Shown here: positions 47,531 to 57,657 of the stretch, one piece after another | Numbering within the stretch: the stretch's first letter is position 1 | How the letters are laid out: every line of letters begins with the position of its first letter | Source of the DNA: Arthrobacter mobilis | GTDB taxonomy: Bacteria > Actinomycetota > Actinomycetes > Actinomycetales > Micrococcaceae | Assembly (NCBI RefSeq): GCF_012395835.1 | Contig: NZ_JAAZSQ010000008.1 | Location: forward strand, 27,098 to 91,097 | Direction of reading: 5' to 3' | DNA: 64,000 bases | Notes under the pieces: generated by a model | The model's input: the letters and a program-made list of their open reading frames with translations, nothing else | Database searches by the model: none | What the model was told of the DNA's origin: nothing | Translations under genes and position numbers: made by a program

Positions 47531-49642
47531 CTAGGCGTCGATCCGCTCGCGGTCCAGCATGGTAGCCCCGGCGATGATGAACTCCTTGCGCGGGGCCACA
47601 TCCGAGCCCATCAGCAGGTCGAAGGCACGCTCGGCGGCCTCCGCGTCCTCGATCCGGACCCGGCGCAGCGTGCGGTGGCGGGGATCCATGGTGGTCTCGG
47701 CCAGCTGGTCCGCATCCATTTCGCCCAGGCCCTTGTAGCGCTGGATCGGCTCCTTGTACTTGCGCCCGTCCTTCTCCAGCGTGGCCAGCAGCTGTACCAG
47801 TTGGCCCTCCGAGTAGGTGTACACCATCTCGTTGGGCTTGGATCCGGCGTTGACCACTTCCACGCGGTGCAGCGGCGGCACGGCCGCGTATACCCGGCCG
47901 GCCTCGACCAGCGGCCGCATGTAGCGGAAGAACAGGGTCAGCAGCAGCGTGCGGATGTGCGCCCCGTCCACGTCCGCATCCGTCATCAGGATCACCTTGC
48001 CGTAGCGGGCCGCCTCCAGCTGGAAGCTGCGCCCGGAGCCGGCGCCGACCACCTGGATCAGCGCCGCGCATTCGGCATTCGAGAGCATGTCCCCGACCGA
48101 GGCCTTCTGGACATTGAGGATCTTGCCCCGGATCGGCAGCAGGGCCTGCTGCTCGGAGGACCGGGCCAGCCGGGCCGTGCCCAGCGCGCTGTCGCCCTCG
48201 ACGATGAACAGCTCGGAACGCTCCACGTCGTCGGTGCGGCAGTCCAGCAGCTTGGCCGGCATGGTCGAAGTCTCCAGCGCGTTCTTGCGCCGCTGCGTCT
48301 CCTTGTGCACGCGCGCGGAGATGCGCGACTTCATCTCGTTGACGACCTTCTCCAGCAGCAGCGCCGACTGCGCCTTGTCCGCGCGCGCGGTCGAGTTCAG
48401 CTTCGCGGTGATCTCCTTCTCCACCACGCGCGAGACAATCGCGCGCACGGCGGACGTGCCGAGGATCTCCTTGGTCTGGCCCTCGAACTGCGGCTCGGCC
48501 AGCCGGACCGTGAGCACCGCGGTCAGTCCCGCGAACACGTCGTCCTTCTCGATCTTGTCGTTGCCGGCCTTCAGCTTGCGCGCGTTGGCCTCGATGACCT
48601 TGCGGAAGGTCTTCAGCAGGGCCTGCTCGAAGCCGCTCTGGTGCGTGCCGCCCTTGGGTGTGGCGATGATATTGACGAAACTGCGCACCGTCGTGTCGTA
48701 GCCGATGCCCCAGCGCAGGGCCACGTCCACCTCGCAGTCGCGCTCCACCTCGGCAATCCGGCTGTGCCCCTTCTCGTCCAGCACGGGCACGGTTTCCTTG
48801 AACTTGCCGGCCCCGTGGATCCGCCAGACATCGGTGACGGCACTGTCCGCGGCCAGGAAGTCGACGAACTCGGAAATGCCGCCGTCATGGTGGAACACCT
48901 CCTCCACCGGCCCGTCCTCCCCCGGGGTGCCGGGCAGCCGGCGCTCGTCCCGCAGCGTCAGGCGCAGCCCCGGCACCAGGAAGGACGTCTGCCGGGCCCG
49001 CGCCTGCAGCTCCTCGTAGGAGAACCTGGCGTCGGGGGTGAAGATCTGCCGGTCCGCCCAGTAGCGGATCCGGGTGCCGGTCACCCCGCGCTTGGTGCTG
49101 CCGACGACGGCGAGCCGGGAACTGTCGACGAACGGCTCGAACTTGGCCGCGGGGTCCGGAGTCCTGCCGGTGTCCGCGAAGCTGCCGGGCTCGCCGCGGC
49201 GGAAGGACATCTGGTAGGTCTTCCCGCCCCGGTCCACCTGCACGTCGAGCCGGGCCGACAGCGCGTTGACGACGCTGGCGCCCACCCCGTGCAGGCCGCC
49301 CGAGGCGGTGTAGGACCCGCCGCCGAACTTGCCGCCGGCATGCAGCTTGGTGAAGACGACCTCGACGCCGCTCAGGCCGGTCTTCGGTTCGACGTCGACG
49401 GGGATGCCGCGGCCGTCGTCGTGGACCTCCACCGAGCCGTCCGGATGCAGGATGACCTTGATGTTCTGCCCAAACCCGGCCAGGGCCTCGTCCACCGAAT
49501 TGTCGATGATCTCCCACAGACAGTGCATCAGGCCGCGCGAGTCGGTGGACCCGATGTACATGCCGGGCCGCTTGCGCACGGCCTCGAGGCCTTCCAGGAC
49601 GGACAGATGCCGGGCGGTGTAGTCGGAACTCGGGGGCGTCAC
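47531..49642 (-). CDS. parE: DNA topoisomerase IV subunit B
   Basis: The 703-residue type IIA topoisomerase B subunit shows the GHKL ATPase motifs (ALAGFGQNIKV with DNSVDEA, DDGRGIPVD, GGLHGVGASVVNALS). The TOPRIM domain follows with FIVEGDSALG and DADVDGAHIRTLLL, then QRYKGLGEMDADQL. AAGGAG stands upstream of the GTG at 49642. Because parC lies elsewhere in the window and the replication-origin pair gyrB-gyrA is not here, ParE is preferred over GyrB. Confidence 0.92.
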   Translation of the reverse strand: MTPPSSDYTARHLSVLEGLEAVRKRPGMYIGSTDSRGLMHCLWEIIDNSVDEALAGFGQNIKVILHPDGSVEVHDDGRGIPVDVEPKTGLSGVEVVFTKLHAGGKFGGGSYTASGGLHGVGASVVNALSARLDVQVDRGGKTYQMSFRRGEPGSFADTGRTPDPAAKFEPFVDSSRLAVVGSTKRGVTGTRIRYWADRQIFTPDARFSYEELQARARQTSFLVPGLRLTLRDERRLPGTPGEDGPVEEVFHHDGGISEFVDFLAADSAVTDVWRIHGAGKFKETVPVLDEKGHSRIAEVERDCEVDVALRWGIGYDTTVRSFVNIIATPKGGTHQSGFEQALLKTFRKVIEANARKLKAGNDKIEKDDVFAGLTAVLTVRLAEPQFEGQTKEILGTSAVRAIVSRVVEKEITAKLNSTARADKAQSALLLEKVVNEMKSRISARVHKETQRRKNALETSTMPAKLLDCRTDDVERSELFIVEGDSALGTARLARSSEQQALLPIRGKILNVQKASVGDMLSNAECAALIQVVGAGSGRSFQLEAARYGKVILMTDADVDGAHIRTLLLTLFFRYMRPLVEAGRVYAAVPPLHRVEVVNAGSKPNEMVYTYSEGQLVQLLATLEKDGRKYKEPIQRYKGLGEMDADQLAETTMDPRHRTLRRVRIEDAEAAERAFDLLMGSDVAPRKEFIIAGATMLDRERIDA

Positions 49643-49892
49643 AGGTAAAGCTACTCCTTGTACGGGGTGTGGGGACCGCACTGGCAAGTCCCTGACGGCC
49701 GTATGCTTCGGAAAACAGGCCATTACTAGGCTAGTCCCCCTTGGGCCGCCCTGCTGCACACCCCGTCCCGCGCGTCGGCTGCGGCCGCCCCGGAGGGCAA
49801 GCTCTACGCGCTGAGCGAAAGTGGGCCAGGAACATGAAGGAATCCGGCGGCCGGGTGGTTATATAGGCATAACGCTTATGAAGGAGGCCGTC
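49643..49892. other. Divergent parE/DUF7455 intergenic region
   Basis: This gap holds both divergent promoters. An 11-bp palindrome ACTAGGCTAGT lies at 49725-49735, and an AT-rich patch TTATATA at 49859-49865, 28 bases before the DUF7455 start, is a likely -10 region with no clear -35. Confidence 0.4.
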
Positions 49893-50114
49893 ATGACAAC
49901 AGCAGTAGCCACCCGCGAACTGACCGCAATGGATCGTTGCGACCGGTGCGGAGCCCAGGCCTACGTCCGCGTCGTGCTGGGTTCCTCCGGCGGTGAGCTG
50001 CTGTTCTGCGGCCACCACGCCCGCCAGCACGAGCCGCAGCTGCGCCCGATTGCCGCCGAATGGCAGGACGAGACCGGCCGGCTGCAGGAGAAGTCGGCGG
50101 CAGCGGCCGACTGA
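49893..50114 (+). CDS. DUF7455 small zinc-binding protein
   Basis: The 73-residue protein contains RCDRCGAQAYVRVVL (CxxC) and LLFCGHHARQH (CxHH), a compact zinc site. It is typical of the actinobacterial DUF7455 family, usually found near sigA and parE as here. A perfect AAGGAGG lies 5 bases before the ATG at 49893, indicating strong translation. A strong terminator follows at 50145. The function is unknown. Confidence 0.9.
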   Translation: MTTAVATRELTAMDRCDRCGAQAYVRVVLGSSGGELLFCGHHARQHEPQLRPIAAEWQDETGRLQEKSAAAAD

Positions 50115-50144
50115 CGGCGCTGCGCGGCAGCACCACACGCCTGT

Positions 50145-50177
50145 GGAAGGAGGGGACCTGGCCGGTCCCCTCCTTCC
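50145..50177 (+). terminator. 14-bp hairpin terminator after DUF7455 gene
   Basis: Arms 50145-50158 and 50164-50177 are perfectly complementary around TGGCC, 30 bases after the DUF7455 stop. Confidence 0.82.
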
Positions 50178-50256
50178 GTGCTTAACGGGTTTAGCGGCTT
50201 GTTGGCGGCCTGCCCCCAGTCCGGCCCTGCCGGCCCGCCCGGGCGGCAATGCGAAA

Positions 50257-50327
50257 GGGCGGTGCCCCTCCCTCAGCGGGAGGGGCACCGCCCCTGCGGC
50301 GGCATCCCGGGGCTGCCCCGGGATGCC
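50257..50327 (-). terminator. Tandem hairpins downstream of sigA
   Basis: Two perfect hairpins lie in series. The one nearest the sigA stop has 12-bp arms at 50301-50312 and 50316-50327; the second has 16-bp arms at 50257-50272 and 50278-50293. Together they should stop sigA transcription efficiently and could also protect its 3' end. Confidence 0.82.
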
Positions 50328-50337
50328 TTGCCGGCTT

Positions 50338-51672
<1,335 letters not shown>

Positions 51673-51960
51673 AGAGAACCTTTCATACGGCGTTCTGCGG
51701 AGCTACCTGCGGGTAACACCACTATGACCCTGTCAAGTCCGTGTTTTGATTCAAGATCGATCCGCGGACGCAGGGTCTGCACAACAGAACCTGTCCCGCG
51801 GTACAGGTATTCCCGTCTCCGTGAAGAATCTTGGGAATACCGCCTGAAACACGAACCCGACCGGGTCTCGGTTCCCATTGTCTCATGATTTCCCATCCCG
51901 CGTGAATGGAACCGTTGCGCCCCGGTAGCACCCCGTTCCCGGTCGGCCCGTGCGCAGGAC

Positions 51961-53184
51961 TCAGGCCACCCGCGGTGCCGCCCCCGGCCAGGCAGTGTCC
52001 GGATCGAAGGACCACTCGGGCAGCATTCCGGTGGCCAGCAATCCGTCCACCAAAACCGCCAGCCGGTAATCCGGACATTCGGCCAGGACCGCGTCGACCA
52101 TCGACTGCGCCCGAGAACCGCGGGCACGGGCCCATTCCAGCCAGGTCAGGATGGTTCCGCAGGCGGCCCTGGATACCGTCCCGGCGGCGGCATAGAGGCA
52201 GCCGAGCAGCTGGGCGGCCGCCTCCACCCGGCCCCAGTCCGGCGGTGCGGCGGTGCTTCCGGTCAGGATCCGGGCAAAGTCGCTGCCGTACTCCTGCGGG
52301 GACCGGCCCGGCGACCATTCCGGCAGCGCTGTCCGGGCGCCGGCCGGGAAGTCAGTGCCGGGCGTAGTCCCGGTGAGCAGGCCGCAGCTGTGCGCGCCTC
52401 CGCAGGCAGCATCAAGGCCCAGGCAGATCTGGACCACCAGCGCATCGCGCACCGCGGTGCATTCCAGGCTGGCCAGCAGGAACGCCGCCATGTCCTGGTC
52501 CGGCAGGCCGGCGCCGGTGGCGGCCCGCTCCCAGCAGTCCAGGGTCCGCCGGAAGGTGCCGGCCTCGGTCCACCGGCCCGCGAAGCTGCCGGCATATCCG
52601 CGTGCTGCCGCCCGCAGCCGCTCCGGGGTCCAGCCTGGCACGGCCTCCGGCAGGCAGAGGGCAGCTTCCGGGCTCGCGGCCACCCGGCTCCCCCGGTAGA
52701 TCATCTCGGCATTCAAGGCGCTGTCGGCGATGCTGTCGATGCTGTGCCCCGGGAAAGGACAGCAGTCCCGATCGGCGCAGTACAGCCCGCGCCAGTAGTG
52801 CGGGCCGACAACCCAGCCGTCCCTCGCCGGCAGCCCCGCACGGGCCAGCGCCGCACACAGCGGGGTGGCCAGGTCCCCGGCCACCGGCCCGGCACCCTCC
52901 CAGCCCGCTCCCGTATAGATGACCAGCAGCGAGCCGTCGGCCGCCCGGTGCCGGCGCAGGTAGCCGGCAGCAAGAGCGACAAAGCGGTTGAGGGTCTCCG
53001 GGTCGCGGCGCTGCGGCAGGTCCAGCCGCAGGGTCGCCCCCAGGCGGCGGCCGGCCAGGGACAGCAGCACGGCACTTTCGGCCGGGACAAAGCCCAGGGC
53101 ATGGGGCACGTAGCCGAGGATGTCCCGGGCCTGCTGTGCCTTGAAGGGGTCCGGCAGCGGCGCCGGGGCGGGTGTGGTATCCAT
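51961..53184 (-). CDS. DUF4192 family protein
   Basis: The 407-residue protein has the actinobacterial DUF4192 pattern: ARDILGYVPHALGFVPAESAVLLSLAGRRLGATLRLDLP near the start, a middle WRGLYCADRDCCPFPGHSIDS with several cysteines, and the helical C-terminal domain. It is soluble and of unknown function. Its neighbourhood beside sigA is often kept in this group of bacteria. Confidence 0.85.
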   Translation of the reverse strand: MDTTPAPAPLPDPFKAQQARDILGYVPHALGFVPAESAVLLSLAGRRLGATLRLDLPQRRDPETLNRFVALAAGYLRRHRAADGSLLVIYTGAGWEGAGPVAGDLATPLCAALARAGLPARDGWVVGPHYWRGLYCADRDCCPFPGHSIDSIADSALNAEMIYRGSRVAASPEAALCLPEAVPGWTPERLRAAARGYAGSFAGRWTEAGTFRRTLDCWERAATGAGLPDQDMAAFLLASLECTAVRDALVVQICLGLDAACGGAHSCGLLTGTTPGTDFPAGARTALPEWSPGRSPQEYGSDFARILTGSTAAPPDWGRVEAAAQLLGCLYAAAGTVSRAACGTILTWLEWARARGSRAQSMVDAVLAECPDYRLAVLVDGLLATGMLPEWSFDPDTAWPGAAPRVA

Positions 53185-53222
53185 GCCCCGAGTCTGGCCG
53201 CCGGACCGGGACTGGATAAGGA

Positions 53223-53256
53223 CCGAAGGCCCGGGTGTGGGCAGCCGGGCCTTCGG
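53223..53256 (-). terminator. 12-bp hairpin terminator after MFS gene
   Basis: Arms 53223-53234 and 53245-53256 pair perfectly around a 10-base loop. It begins 21 bases beyond the MFS stop on the minus strand and separates it from DUF4192. Confidence 0.75.
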
Positions 53257-53277
53257 CGGCTGCCTGTGGAGGACCGG

Positions 53278-54660
53278 TCAGCCGCGGGCGCCGGGCTCCC
53301 CTGCATCCTGGGGTGCGCCAGGGCGGCTGTTGCGTCCGGTCCGCGCGTCCGGGCGCACGGTGCGGGTCCGGCTCACCAGGACCTTCCACAGCGGCTGGAT
53401 GATCACGCCCTGCTCGGCCAACTGGGCGCGGACCCGCCGCCTCGTGGCCAGCAGCGCCACCGCGCCGCCGGCCAGGAACACGAACTGCAGGCTCAGGGCC
53501 AGCTTGAACGATTCAAGCGCGTACAGCTGGCCGCCGGAGAACCCTCCGGCCAGGAGCGCGTCCAGGATGAGGCCGATGCCGAACATCACCAGCAGCGCCG
53601 CGACGAATCCGCCCACATTCACGATCCCGGTCGCCGTACCCACCCGGCTGACCGGGTTGAAGGTCCTGGCGAAATCGAAGGCGATCATCGACCCCGGTCC
53701 GCCCCCCGCGAGCACCACCACCAGCAGCACCAGCAGCCACAGCGGCGCCCGTCCCGGGTACAGGATGACGGCCAGCCACACCGCCGCTGTGGCGGCGGTG
53801 ATCAGCAGCACCAGGCTGGAGCGGCGCATCGGATGGCGGGAGACGAACGTGCCCACGAACGGCCCGCAGACCAGCGCCACCAGGACAAAGAGCGTCATCA
53901 GCACCGACGCCGTGCCCGGCCCCAGGCCCTGCGCCGAAGCCAGGAAGGGGTAGCCCCAGGCCAGCACGAACACGTTGCCCGCGAACTGCACGGTAAAGTG
54001 CGACCAGAGCCCCAGCCGCGTGCCCGCCTGCTTCCACGCCCCGGACAGGGACAGGCCGGTCTGCCGCAGTGTCTGGGGTACGGGCCGCACTGCGCCGGCG
54101 GGAACATCGCGGATAAGCGCGGCGGCCAGCACCGCGGCCAGCACGGACAGCGCCCCGGCGGCGAGGAACGCACCCGTCCAGCCGCGCAGGTGCAGCAGGG
54201 CCGCGAACGGCACGGCGCTGATGATCTGCCCCAGCATCCCCAGCATGCCGGTCAGCTGTGTCAGCACCGGAATACGCTTCGGGCCGAACCAGACCGGCAG
54301 CAGGCGCATCACCGAGACAAAGGTCATGGCGTCGCCGGCACCCACGAGCAGGCGTCCGGCCAGCCCCCCGGGCACCGTGGCGGCAAAAGCCAGCTGCAGC
54401 TGGCCCAGGCACATCAGTACCGCCCCGCCGGCGATCATCACGCGGGAACCGAACCTGTCCACGAGCAGGCCGACGGGGACCTGGAGCCCGGCATAGACGA
54501 TCAGCTGGATCACGGTGAAGGCGGACAGGGCGGCCGCGGAGGCATCGAACCGCTCGGTGGCGGCCAGCCCCGCGACCCCGAAGGACGTCCGCTGCGTGAT
54601 GGCCACCAGATAGGCGAAGACTCCGGTTCCCCATACCCACCATGCACGCCGCGTATCCAC
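53278..54660 (-). CDS. Major facilitator superfamily transporter
   Basis: The 460-residue protein has twelve membrane helices with the MFS loop 2-3 motif (GLLVDRFGSRVMIAGG) and the first-helix segment WWVWGTGVFAYLVAITQRTSFGVAG. It resembles nitrate/oxalate-type and uncharacterised sugar-phosphate-like MFS proteins, but I cannot name a substrate. The GTG at 54660 starts VDTRRAWWVW; upstream codons are not membrane-like. Confidence 0.85.
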   Translation of the reverse strand: MDTRRAWWVWGTGVFAYLVAITQRTSFGVAGLAATERFDASAAALSAFTVIQLIVYAGLQVPVGLLVDRFGSRVMIAGGAVLMCLGQLQLAFAATVPGGLAGRLLVGAGDAMTFVSVMRLLPVWFGPKRIPVLTQLTGMLGMLGQIISAVPFAALLHLRGWTGAFLAAGALSVLAAVLAAALIRDVPAGAVRPVPQTLRQTGLSLSGAWKQAGTRLGLWSHFTVQFAGNVFVLAWGYPFLASAQGLGPGTASVLMTLFVLVALVCGPFVGTFVSRHPMRRSSLVLLITAATAAVWLAVILYPGRAPLWLLVLLVVVLAGGGPGSMIAFDFARTFNPVSRVGTATGIVNVGGFVAALLVMFGIGLILDALLAGGFSGGQLYALESFKLALSLQFVFLAGGAVALLATRRRVRAQLAEQGVIIQPLWKVLVSRTRTVRPDARTGRNSRPGAPQDAGEPGARG

Positions 54661-54716
54661 CCCGCCATTATCGACGCGCCCGGACGCGGACACGAAACGG
54701 ACGGGACAGCGCCGCA

Positions 54717-55667
54717 CTAGTCCGCCGCCCCGGGCTGCCCTTCCGCCTCCTGGGGGCGGGCCGCCAGGAAAGCTTCCACCGCCGCACCGATTTCGTCGGC
54801 GTCCGGCAGCTCGTCGTTCTCCTTGGTCAGCAGGGAGCGGCGGGAGGTGGTGTGCGCGTGTTCGTCGTAGCGCTGTTCCAGCCTGTCCACGATCCGGGCC
54901 ACTTCGGCCGAGTCCCTGACCTGCTCGGCGATCTGGACCCCCACGTCCCGGCCGGCCTCACGCAGCTTGTCCGTGGGCAGCACCAGGGACGTTGCCGCCC
55001 CGAGATACTCCAGGGCCGCCACGGCCGCCTGCGGGTACACCGAGTCCGCCAGGTAGTGCGGCACGTGCACCGAATAGCCAACGACGTCGCGGCCGGCCTC
55101 GGCCAGCCGCACCTCCAGCAGCGGCGCGACGCCGGCCTGAAGGTCAGCGGTCGGCTTCCAGGACGTGATCCCCTCGATCAGCTCCGGCCGGTTGCCGTGC
55201 GCGGTCACCCCGATCGGGCGGGTATGCGGGACCGGCAGCGGCAGCGACTGGACCCACGCCACCAGGCGCACATCCAGGCGCTCCACCAGGCGCAGCACCG
55301 CGCGGCAGAAGCGCTCCCACTGGTAGTCGGGCTCGACGCCGGTCAACAGCAGGAAGGGCCTGCCCAGGCCGTCGCGGACCCGGTACAGCTCGATCGCCGG
55401 TGCCTGGTAGTCCCCGAAGTGGTCCCCGACAAAGGAAATCCGCGGCCGGTTGCCGCGGTAGTCCACCAGCTGGTCGGTGTCGAACCGTGCCACCCGGACG
55501 TGGTCGAGCTGCCCCAGCAGCTCGCTGCCGATCTGGGAGACCACGTGGCCGGCCTCGGCAACGCCGGTGAACCCCACGATCAGGTTCAGTCCGCGCAGTG
55601 CATCGGCATCAATCAACTGCGGGTTCGTACTGACCAGGGCTTGGGGATCCAGCATCACTTTCTCCAT
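54717..55667 (-). CDS. PAC2 family protein
   Basis: The 316-residue protein has the PAC2 (proteasome assembly chaperone 2-like) fold signature: LIVGFTGVAEAGHVVSQIGSELL, VARFDTDQLVDYRGNRPRISF, LLTGVEPDYQWERFCRAVL and VPHYLADSVYPQAAVAALEYL. Actinobacterial members are related to archaeal and eukaryotic proteasome chaperones, but their role is not settled. The ATG at 55667 gives MEKVMLDPQAL. Confidence 0.9.
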   Translation of the reverse strand: MEKVMLDPQALVSTNPQLIDADALRGLNLIVGFTGVAEAGHVVSQIGSELLGQLDHVRVARFDTDQLVDYRGNRPRISFVGDHFGDYQAPAIELYRVRDGLGRPFLLLTGVEPDYQWERFCRAVLRLVERLDVRLVAWVQSLPLPVPHTRPIGVTAHGNRPELIEGITSWKPTADLQAGVAPLLEVRLAEAGRDVVGYSVHVPHYLADSVYPQAAVAALEYLGAATSLVLPTDKLREAGRDVGVQIAEQVRDSAEVARIVDRLEQRYDEHAHTTSRRSLLTKENDELPDADEIGAAVEAFLAARPQEAEGQPGAAD

Positions 55668-55918
55668 TCCGGCAGCCGCGCCGGCCGGACACCATGGCCC
55701 GGACGGCGTCCGGCTGCGAGACGACATCGCCTCCGCATAGCGCGCACGGGGGCGAAATAATTCCGAAGCATCTTCGGCGGCACTACTGTAGACACAACGT
55801 TAGGGGACGGCGCCGCGCCCGTCCGGCGCAGGCCCTGCTGCCGGGCGGCACCGCGCCAGACCCCGGGACAGAACGCATTGTGACGTACATCGACGACGCG
55901 AAGTGAGGACGGATCTGC

Positions 55919-57442
55919 GTGGCCACAACCCCCGAGCTCAAAATCAGTGCCGCTGCCAAGGACAGGAAGGTCCGCGCCGATGCGCTGGTGGTGGGCGTGG
56001 CCGAAGGACCCGGCGGTCCGGTCCTGCTCGAGAACCCGCTGCCGTCGGCGTCCTCCAAGGCCCTGAATGACTCGCTCGGGGCGCTGGGCATCACCGGCGC
56101 CCGCGACGAAGTGCGCCGCCTGCCGGGCCTGCCCGAGCTGCATGCGGACGTCCTGGTCCTGGCCGGGCTGGGCAAGGCAGCTGCCGACGGATCAGCTCCC
56201 GGCGAGGACCTGCGCCGCGCCGCCGGTTCGGCCGTGCGGCAGCTGGCCGGCCTGTCCACGGTGGCCCTGGCTTTGCCGGCGGCGACCGTCGAGGCGGCCG
56301 CCGCCGTCGCCGAGGGGGCGGCCCTGGGCGCCTACGCCTTTACCGAACACCGCAGCCGCACCGCCGCCAAGGCCCCTGCGGCGGTGCGGGAAGTCACCAT
56401 CCTGACGCCGGCGGCGGGCGAGAAAGCCCTGCCGGCCGCCCTGGACCGCGCACGGCTGATCGGCCGCGCCGTCAACGCCACGCGCACCCTGGTGAACCAG
56501 CCGCCGAGCCACCTGTACCCGGAGACCTTCGCCGCGGCGGCCAAGGAACTGGCCGGGAACCTGCCGGTGAAGGTCACCGTGTTGGACGAAAAGCGGCTGG
56601 AAAAGGACGGCTACGGCGGCCTGACCGGCGTCGGCAAGGGATCCACCCGGCCGCCGCGCCTGGTCAAGCTCGAATACTCCCCCGCCCGGGCCAAGGCCCG
56701 GCTCGCGTTCGTGGGCAAGGGCATCACCTTCGACTCCGGCGGCCTGTCGCTGAAGCCGGCTACCGGCATGGTGACCATGAAGTGCGATATGGCAGGTGCC
56801 GCCGTCGTGCTCAACACCGTCCTGGCGATCGCCGAACTGGGCCTGCCGCTCAAAGCCACCGGCTGGCTGTGCCTGGCCGAGAACATGCCCTCGGGCACGG
56901 CCCAGCGGCCCTCGGACGTGCTCACCGTCTACGGCGGCAAGACCGTGGAAGTGCTCAATACCGACGCCGAGGGCCGGCTGGTCATGGCCGACGGCCTGGC
57001 TGCGGCCAGCGAAGAGACCCCGGATGTGCTTATCGACGTCGCCACCCTGACCGGCGCGCAGATGGTGGCCTTGGGCAGCCGCGTGGGCGCGGTAATGGGC
57101 GACGACGGCGTCCGGGACGCGGTCAAGGCCGCGGCCGATCGTGCCGGCGAGCTGTTCTGGCCGATGCCGCTGCCCGAGGAACTGCGCCCCAGCCTGGACT
57201 CCCAGGTCGCGGACCTGGCCAACATGGGCGAGAAGTTCGGCGGCATGATGACTGCCGCAGTCTTCCTGCGCGAGTTCGTGGGCGAAGTCCGCGGCGAGCG
57301 CATCCCCTGGGCCCACCTGGATATTGCCGGGCCTGCCTTCAACGAGGGTGCCGCCTACGGCTACACCCCCAAGGAAGGCACCGGCATGGCCGTGCGGACC
57401 CTGCTGGCCTATGCGGAAGACGTGGCGGCCCGGGCCCGCTGA
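55919..57442 (+). CDS. pepA: Leucyl aminopeptidase (M17 family)
   Basis: The 507-residue enzyme removes N-terminal residues from peptides with two metal ions. The M17 signature NTDAEGRLVMADGL is intact, and VGKGITFDSGGLSLKP and MKCDMAGAAVVL give the metal-binding Lys and Asp residues. The C-terminal half has LATLTGAQ-type VATLTGAQMVALG. The start is GTG at 55919. It precedes lpd and sucB on the same strand, an order related to pepB-dlaT in mycobacteria. Confidence 0.95.
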   Translation: MATTPELKISAAAKDRKVRADALVVGVAEGPGGPVLLENPLPSASSKALNDSLGALGITGARDEVRRLPGLPELHADVLVLAGLGKAAADGSAPGEDLRRAAGSAVRQLAGLSTVALALPAATVEAAAAVAEGAALGAYAFTEHRSRTAAKAPAAVREVTILTPAAGEKALPAALDRARLIGRAVNATRTLVNQPPSHLYPETFAAAAKELAGNLPVKVTVLDEKRLEKDGYGGLTGVGKGSTRPPRLVKLEYSPARAKARLAFVGKGITFDSGGLSLKPATGMVTMKCDMAGAAVVLNTVLAIAELGLPLKATGWLCLAENMPSGTAQRPSDVLTVYGGKTVEVLNTDAEGRLVMADGLAAASEETPDVLIDVATLTGAQMVALGSRVGAVMGDDGVRDAVKAAADRAGELFWPMPLPEELRPSLDSQVADLANMGEKFGGMMTAAVFLREFVGEVRGERIPWAHLDIAGPAFNEGAAYGYTPKEGTGMAVRTLLAYAEDVAARAR

Positions 57443-57657
57443 CCGGCTGCCCTGGAGGGTGCTCCGGGGCCTCGTTTTCCACGCTGCGGAAGCCGGACGG
57501 GCGCCGCAGCGTGAGCCCGCGCACATTCCGGCCCCCAGCGGCCTTAACCAAGTAGATGATGGTAGAACGTAGGTCTAAGGTGGTCAGTTAGCATCACTAC
57601 AGCCCATCACCAGTCGATGTGCACCAGCACGTCCTGATCACACGAGGGAGCGTTCAA

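Noticed and set aside
51691-51736. TTGACA upstream of sigA suggested a strong sigA promoter.
   Set aside because: No -10-like hexamer occurs at 16-18 bases, so I did not call it.
52390-54720. Long plus-strand open frame across DUF4192 and the MFS gene.
   Set aside because: Low-complexity Gln/Arg/Gly composition and complete overlap with two recognised minus-strand genes indicate a shadow frame.
55763-55777. Small palindrome CCGAAG-CAT-CTTCGG between the PAC2 and pepA genes.
   Set aside because: Only 6-bp arms and no second copy or adjacent regulator; too weak to call an operator or terminator.
55783-55793. CTACTGTAG in the PAC2/pepA intergenic region resembles a BlaI operator core.
   Set aside because: The half-sites are separated by one base instead of five, and the TT/AA flanks are missing on the left, so it does not match the other three sites.
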